NCBI GenBank assembly: GCA_910584815.1
Contig: CAJUBT010000020.1
Coordinates: 13,254 to 24,424, forward strand
Length of the DNA stretch: 11,171 bases
Source: an uncultured Christensenella sp.
Lineage (GTDB): Bacteria; Bacillota; Clostridia; Christensenellales; UBA1242
Direction: 5' to 3'
Part shown: in pieces, positions 7,993-11,171 of the stretch
How the letters are laid out: each line of letters opens with the position of its first letter
Position numbering within the stretch: position 1 is the first letter of the stretch
Made by a program: the position numbers and the translations under genes
Notes under the pieces: generated by a model
Told to the model about the DNA's origin: nothing
Seen by the model: only the letters and a program-made list of their open reading frames with translations
Databases searched by the model: none

Positions 7993-8355
7993 ATGAATAA
8001 AAATTTAAAACTTATTTTATTTTTACTTTCAGCAGTTGTTGTGGGATTTATAAACGGAATATTTGGTGGCGGCGGGGGAATGCTTTGTGTTCCTTTGCTT
8101 AAAATGTTTTTGGGGTTAGATGATAAAAAAGCACACGCTAGTGCAGTGCTTGTTATGGCAATAATAAGTATACCCACGCTGATTATTTATATAACAACTA
8201 TTCAAATTAGTTGGATTAGTGCAATTTTTTTAAGTCTAGGAGTTTTATTTGGTGGGCTTATAGGTGGCGCATTGCTTAAAAAGTTAAAGAACGATGTTAT
8301 TAACATAATTTTTATAATTATTATGTTTGTTGCGGGTTTTAAAATGATTTTTTAA
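7993..8355 (+). CDS. Half-size TauE/SafE (TSUP) membrane protein, first of pair
   Basis: This 120-residue hydrophobic protein matches one repeat unit of the TSUP (TauE/SafE, PF01925) exporter family. It has an N-terminal glycine signature, GFINGIFGGGGGMLCVPLL (18-36), then KKAHASAVLVMA (45-56) and further membrane segments at about 57-70, 74-95 and 102-119. Ordinary members are about 250 residues, made of two such repeats, and move sulfur oxyanions, sulfoacetate or related anions across the membrane. This one ends cleanly after one repeat, and the second repeat is the next gene. The two products probably assemble into one transporter. No ribosome binding site precedes the ATG, so expression may be weak, the leader very short, or the true start different. 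The substrate cannot be told from sequence. It is divergent from the surface protein gene. Confidence 0.82.
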   Translation: MNKNLKLILFLLSAVVVGFINGIFGGGGGMLCVPLLKMFLGLDDKKAHASAVLVMAIISIPTLIIYITTIQISWISAIFLSLGVLFGGLIGGALLKKLKNDVINIIFIIIMFVAGFKMIF

Positions 8356-8542
8356 CAATGTTTAATATAAAAATTAACCTATGAAATTAATTTGTTTGCT
8401 TATTTCTTTTTTTATAAATAAATTAAAGCAATTTATTATTTTATTTAACTTTAAAAACAATTATTATATTATGCTTTTATATAACAGAATTTTTAAATGC
8501 TTACTTACAATTTATTAATTTTAGAAAGAGGTTTAAAATAGA

Positions 8543-8920
8543 ATGAATAATTTTTTGTTCGTTTTGCTGGGACTTATAAGCGGTCTTGCTGGAGGAATGG
8601 GAATGGGGGGAGGAACATTACTTATTCCTCTTGTAACATTATTTTTAGGGGTGGCACAAAAGGAAGCTCAATTTTTAAATATATTTTCATTTGTAATAAT
8701 GGCTGTTATTGTGGTTATTTTCCATATTAAAAATAAATTAATAGATGTTTATCCTGCAGTTATGTTTTCGCTTTTTGGGGTAGGGTCTGCCGTGGCATCG
8801 GCACTTCTTGTAAGACAAGTGGAAAACACAACTTTAAGAATTATGTTTGGAATATTTTTAGTTGTACTTGCTGTAATTCAGTTTGCCAGTTTTTTAATAA
8901 ATAAAAAACAAAAAAAATAA
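8543..8920 (+). CDS. Half-size TauE/SafE (TSUP) membrane protein, second of pair
   Basis: This 125-residue protein is another single TSUP repeat. It has the glycine signature GLISGLAGGMGMGGGTLLIP (10-29), then KEAQFLNIFSFVIMAV (40-55), further membrane segments at about 68-90 and 98-118, and a KKQKK tail that should stay in the cytoplasm. Its glycine motif is richer and more canonical than that of the upstream partner, and it has its own ATG with GAGG 11-14 bases upstream. The 187-base gap to the first half has only a feeble 7-base A-T hairpin (about 8370-8392), so co-transcription is possible. A separate start and ribosome binding site argue for a true two-gene exporter rather than a broken gene. 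The likely role is export or uptake of a small anion such as sulfite as a heteromer; the substrate is unknown. Confidence 0.83.
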   Translation: MNNFLFVLLGLISGLAGGMGMGGGTLLIPLVTLFLGVAQKEAQFLNIFSFVIMAVIVVIFHIKNKLIDVYPAVMFSLFGVGSAVASALLVRQVENTTLRIMFGIFLVVLAVIQFASFLINKKQKK

Positions 8921-8948
8921 ATTTAACAATACAAAAGTTGTTAATTTC

Positions 8949-8978
8949 TTTACAAATATATTTATGTTTTGCTATAAT
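8949..8978 (+). promoter_or_regulatory. Sigma-A-type promoter with extended -10 for the ferredoxin gene
   Basis: TTTACA (8949-8954) is followed after 18 bases by TATAAT (8973-8978), and the -10 box is preceded by TGC, making an extended -10. The expected start near 8985 leaves a leader of about 30 bases that contains AAGGAGA at 8999-9005. Confidence 0.72.
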
Positions 8979-9015
8979 GCAATTGTATATTACTAATGAA
9001 GGAGATTAACTTTTT

Positions 9016-9183
9016 ATGGTAGATCCAGAAAAATGTATTGGCTGTGGAGCTTGTGAAGGCGTTTGCCCAGTTGGAGCAATTAAAGTTGAAAATGGCGTTT
9101 CTCATATAGATGAGGATATTTGCATTAAATGTTGTAGTTGTGAAGGCATTTGCCCTGTAGAAGCAATAAAAATTAATAAATAA
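9016..9183 (+). CDS. 2[4Fe-4S] ferredoxin, clostridial type
   Basis: This 55-residue protein is small but unmistakable. Its two cluster motifs are C7-IG-C10-GA-C13-EGV-C17-P and C36-IK-C39-CS-C42-EGI-C46-P, each CxxCxxCxxxCP, related by internal duplication (EGVCPVGAIK versus EGICPVEAIK). Such ferredoxins carry low-potential electrons between enzymes of anaerobic metabolism, for example pyruvate:ferredoxin oxidoreductase and hydrogenase, in the cytoplasm. An extra cysteine, C40, sits inside the second motif where most ferredoxins have a non-cysteine residue. The start is ATG with a strong AAGGAGA ten bases upstream, and an extended -10 promoter precedes it. It is therefore a single-gene unit, and its position after the TSUP pair need not be functional. 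The identity is near certain; the specific redox partner is unknown. Confidence 0.95.
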   Translation: MVDPEKCIGCGACEGVCPVGAIKVENGVSHIDEDICIKCCSCEGICPVEAIKINK

Positions 9184-9265
9184 TTTTTAAATTAAAATAG
9201 TTAATATTATTGATTTTTTATTATTTAAATTTTAATTATTAAAATGTCAAAAAAATGTCAAAATT

Positions 9266-9308
9266 AAAAAAAACTTATTAAAAATTTAATAGGTTATTTT
9301 TTGTTTTC
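9266..9308 (+). terminator. Likely terminator of the ferredoxin gene
   Basis: A run of seven A precedes CTTATTAAA (9274-9282), which pairs with TTTAATAGG (9285-9293) with one wobble pair. A T-rich stretch to about 9302 follows. The tight loop means the innermost pairs must open. It lies about 90 bases after the stop. Confidence 0.5.
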
Positions 9309-9504
9309 TATTTTTATGTTTTTTAAAAAAGATTAAGCAAAATTCGCAAAAATTTAAATTATTTTTAAATTAATTTAGTTTAAGAGTATAAGTTAAATTA
9401 TTCAAGTTTTGGCACGTAATTAACTGCTTTTGTGGCTAAAAATGTATAATAAGTATATAAAGGTACTTTCTTTATTTTACCAAAAATTTAAAAATAAAAA
9501 TATG

Positions 9505-9533
9505 TTGACTTGTTCAGTGTTTTAAGTTATAAT
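9505..9533 (+). promoter_or_regulatory. Strong sigma-A-type promoter of the Ppx/GppA gene
   Basis: TTGACT (9505-9510) and a perfect TATAAT (9528-9533) are separated by exactly 17 bases. Transcription should begin near 9540, ahead of AAGGAG (9550-9555) and TTG 9564. This rules out translation from the in-frame TTG at 9510, which overlaps the -35 box. Confidence 0.85.
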
Positions 9534-9563
9534 CAGCGTAGAAAACTTGAAGGAGAGACCGCA

Positions 9564-11075
9564 TTGGATAAAATAGCAATAGTAGATTTGGGTAGTAGTA
9601 AAATAGATTTAGTTCTTGCAAATGTAACGCCAGAAGGTAATTTTGCAGTTTTTCAGGAAATGACTGAAACTGTTAAAATAGTTAACGATTTTGATGGCGA
9701 AGGTTTGTTGAGAATTGCAAGAAGTAACGAAGCCCTAACCATTCTTAGAATGTATAAAATGGTTTGTGATGTTAACAGAGTTCAAAATATTATTGCGGTA
9801 TGTTCTCATAACATTAAAAACTTAAAGAATTATCGCAGTTTTTTAGATGAAATTTATAATTCTTGTGGCTTTAAATTTAAAATTATGACAGAAGAAGAAG
9901 AACTAGGGGCATTATATACAGGGGTAGTTAATTCTATAGATGTTCCAAAGGGCGTTATTTTTAATGTAAGTGGTGGTAGCACAAAAATTGTTCAATATAA
10001 TAGAAGGAACATTTTAAACGAAGTAATTATTCCTTTCGGTAGCTATACACTTGCAAAAATTATGGAAGAAGAGAAAAACCCAGAGAAAGCTTGTGAAAAA
10101 ATGGCTGAAGATTTTAAAAAAGAACTTCAAAAAATAGAATGGTTAGGCAATATAGAACCAGAATTTTCGTGTGTTGGTGTGGGCGGTGCTGCAATTGGTG
10201 TTCAGTTATTGTCAAGAAAACTAAAAAAATATCCACTAGATTCTGCACATAACTATGTAATGTCAAGTAAAGATGTTACAGATGTGTATAACCTTGTAAA
10301 AACTTTAGATATAGATAAAACCAAAAAAATAAAAGGTATTTCTGCTGACCGCAGTGATGTTTTTGCAAGTGGTATTTGTATGGTTAAAGCAATTTTTGAT
10401 GCTTTTAACTTTGAAAACATAACAATTTCAACAAAAGGTATGAAAGAAGGAATAATTTATTCTTCTGTTGTGCCTGGCACAAACGAAAAACCTATTTCTG
10501 ATTTGCTTGGTTTTAGTTTAGATAATATCAAAACTTTCTATGATGGAGAATATTCAAATTCAACTCAAGTGGGAGATTTAGCCCTAATTTTATTTAGGCA
10601 ATTAAAAGTTCTACATAAATTGCCAAGAGGATACATTAAGGTTTTAAGAATAGCCTCCGTTATGCACGATTGTGGGCAAAGAATTAAATTTTATGACCAC
10701 GAAAAAAATAGTTTTAATATAATTTTAAATTCCGACATCTTAGGTGCAAGTCATAGGGAAATTGTACTTGCTGCCTTTGTTAGTGCTAGCCAAACTCTTA
10801 GTGATTTTAGCCTTACAGAATGGATAAAATATAAAGACTTATTACTAGAAGAAGATTTAGATGCGGTTAGAAAACTTGCCTTAATTGTAAGGCTTGCAGA
10901 AGCCTTAGATAAAACTCACAGAGCAGTTGTGCAAGATATTAGTTGTGATATTTTAGGCGATAGCGTTATTATGAAAACTATTGTAACTATAGATGCTTCT
11001 ATAGAAATTAGAGAAGCATTAAAATCTTCTCAAGATTTTAAAAAGGTATACAAAAAAACTTTAGAAGTTTTATAA
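9564..11075 (+). CDS. Ppx/GppA-family phosphatase-like protein with C-terminal HD-like domain
   Basis: This is a 503-residue protein from TTG 9564, set by AAGGAG eight bases upstream and by the promoter. The N-terminal actin-like ATPase fold shows phosphate-1 DLGSSKIDLVL (8-18), the TEEEELGALYTG segment (109-120) that holds the catalytic glutamate in exopolyphosphatases, phosphate-2 FNVSGGSTKIV (133-143), VGVGGAAIG (204-212), ADRSDVFASG (261-270) and STKGMKEGIIYS (289-300). An HD-like domain follows (about 315-503) with MHDCGQRIKF (367-376). Relatives hydrolyse inorganic polyphosphate or convert pppGpp to ppGpp in the cytoplasm, linking phosphate and stringent signalling. Here the usual DIGGGSTE is NVSGGSTK, losing an acidic residue at each end. 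The HHKHS-like segment of the HD domain reads DHEKNS (378-383). Catalysis may therefore be altered or lost. The family assignment is firm; the enzymatic activity is not. It is a monocistronic unit with a strong terminator. Confidence 0.88.
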   Translation: MDKIAIVDLGSSKIDLVLANVTPEGNFAVFQEMTETVKIVNDFDGEGLLRIARSNEALTILRMYKMVCDVNRVQNIIAVCSHNIKNLKNYRSFLDEIYNSCGFKFKIMTEEEELGALYTGVVNSIDVPKGVIFNVSGGSTKIVQYNRRNILNEVIIPFGSYTLAKIMEEEKNPEKACEKMAEDFKKELQKIEWLGNIEPEFSCVGVGGAAIGVQLLSRKLKKYPLDSAHNYVMSSKDVTDVYNLVKTLDIDKTKKIKGISADRSDVFASGICMVKAIFDAFNFENITISTKGMKEGIIYSSVVPGTNEKPISDLLGFSLDNIKTFYDGEYSNSTQVGDLALILFRQLKVLHKLPRGYIKVLRIASVMHDCGQRIKFYDHEKNSFNIILNSDILGASHREIVLAAFVSASQTLSDFSLTEWIKYKDLLLEEDLDAVRKLALIVRLAEALDKTHRAVVQDISCDILGDSVIMKTIVTIDASIEIREALKSSQDFKKVYKKTLEVL

Positions 11076-11088
11076 AAGTCTAATTATA

Positions 11089-11122
11089 AAAAAACAACAA
11101 TCAATTTTGATTGTTGTTTTTT
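11089..11122 (+). terminator. Rho-independent terminator of the Ppx/GppA gene
   Basis: Sixteen-base arms (11089-11104 and 11107-11122) form a perfect stem. In practice the innermost two A-T pairs open to form the loop. An A run precedes and six T end the stem. It starts 14 bases after the stop codon. Confidence 0.88.
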
Positions 11123-11134
11123 ATTGTAATATAA

Positions 11135-11157
11135 AACCACCAGATAGTCTGGTGGTT
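11135..11157. terminator. GC-rich hairpin near the window end, possible terminator of an off-window gene
   Basis: A perfect 10-base stem, AACCACCAGA (11135-11144) with its complement (11148-11157), has a 3-base loop. It is by far the most GC-rich hairpin in the window. T tracts are short on both strands, so the direction is uncertain. A convergent minus-strand gene beyond 11171 would explain it. Confidence 0.45.
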
Positions 11158-11171
11158 CATTTTAGGTTTAC

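Larger units (their letters stand above)
9184..9563. other. Long AT-rich spacer before the Ppx/GppA gene
   Basis: No coding frame is supported in these 380 bases. They contain the likely ferredoxin terminator (9266-9308), two tandem copies of an AAATGTCAAA-type unit (9242-9263, period 12) and the promoter of the next gene (9505-9533). The sequence from about 9400 to 9440 is less AT-rich than the rest and is not explained by any feature I recognise. Confidence 0.5.

Noticed and set aside
7944..8177. Minus-strand frame of 77 codons
   Set aside because: It is antisense to the first TSUP half; the Pro run is simply the reverse of the glycine-rich motif.
8356..8542. The two TSUP halves being one gene broken by a frameshift
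   Set aside because: The halves are separated by 187 AT-rich non-coding bases, each has a complete repeat, and the second has its own ATG and ribosome binding site. A single frameshift would not produce this.
9442..9525. Small frame of 27 codons before the Ppx/GppA gene
   Set aside because: It has no ribosome binding site, runs through the Ppx/GppA promoter and has no recognisable motif.
1..11171. CRISPR array, tRNA, transposase or recoded (TGA as Trp) genes
   Set aside because: No regularly spaced direct repeats, cloverleaf, transposase motif or in-frame TGA was seen; tryptophan is coded by TGG throughout.

Overview
The window comes from a strongly AT-rich bacterial chromosome that most resembles a low-GC, spore-forming Firmicute (Clostridia-like, perhaps an uncultured gut lineage). 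The grounds are a SpoVB-type flippase, strong AAGGAG-type ribosome binding sites, sigma-A-type promoters, standard genetic code, nearly all TAA stops, a clostridial 2[4Fe-4S] ferredoxin and very AT-rich spacers. The lineage is inferred from gene content and base composition only. No tRNA, rRNA, CRISPR array, transposase or phage gene is visible.

Layout from left to right: (1) 1-2467: a minus-strand SpoVB-like MOP-family flippase with a good terminator, divergent from a small LysM protein with a five-cysteine N-terminus. (2) 2799-3986: a monocistronic two-lobed GNAT-type acetyltransferase with a strong terminator. (3) 4235-7855: a very large minus-strand surface protein with a signal peptide, four related beta-sandwich (carbohydrate-binding-like) modules, one transmembrane helix and a long charged intracellular coiled coil. 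It has its own promoter and terminator. (4) 7993-8920: two tandem half-size TauE/SafE (TSUP) membrane proteins that together equal one normal exporter. (5) 9016-9183: a 55-residue two-cluster ferredoxin with its own promoter. (6) 9505-11122: a Ppx/GppA-family protein with a C-terminal HD-like region, a textbook promoter and a strong terminator. A second GC-rich hairpin closes the window.

The genes are mostly single transcription units separated by 200-380 base AT-rich spacers, so the window is not one pathway operon. Loose themes are the cell envelope and sporulation (flippase, LysM protein, surface protein), ion transport (split TSUP pair) and housekeeping (ferredoxin, Ppx/GppA). Start codons were revised for three genes: the flippase (GTG at 1841), the surface protein (ATG at 7676) and Ppx/GppA (TTG at 9564).

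I do not see a clear-cut new multi-gene system. The observations most worth following are the surface protein joining four extracellular modules to an intracellular coiled coil, the split TSUP pair, the Ppx/GppA protein with altered active-site motifs, and the cysteine-rich LysM protein beside the SpoVB-like gene.
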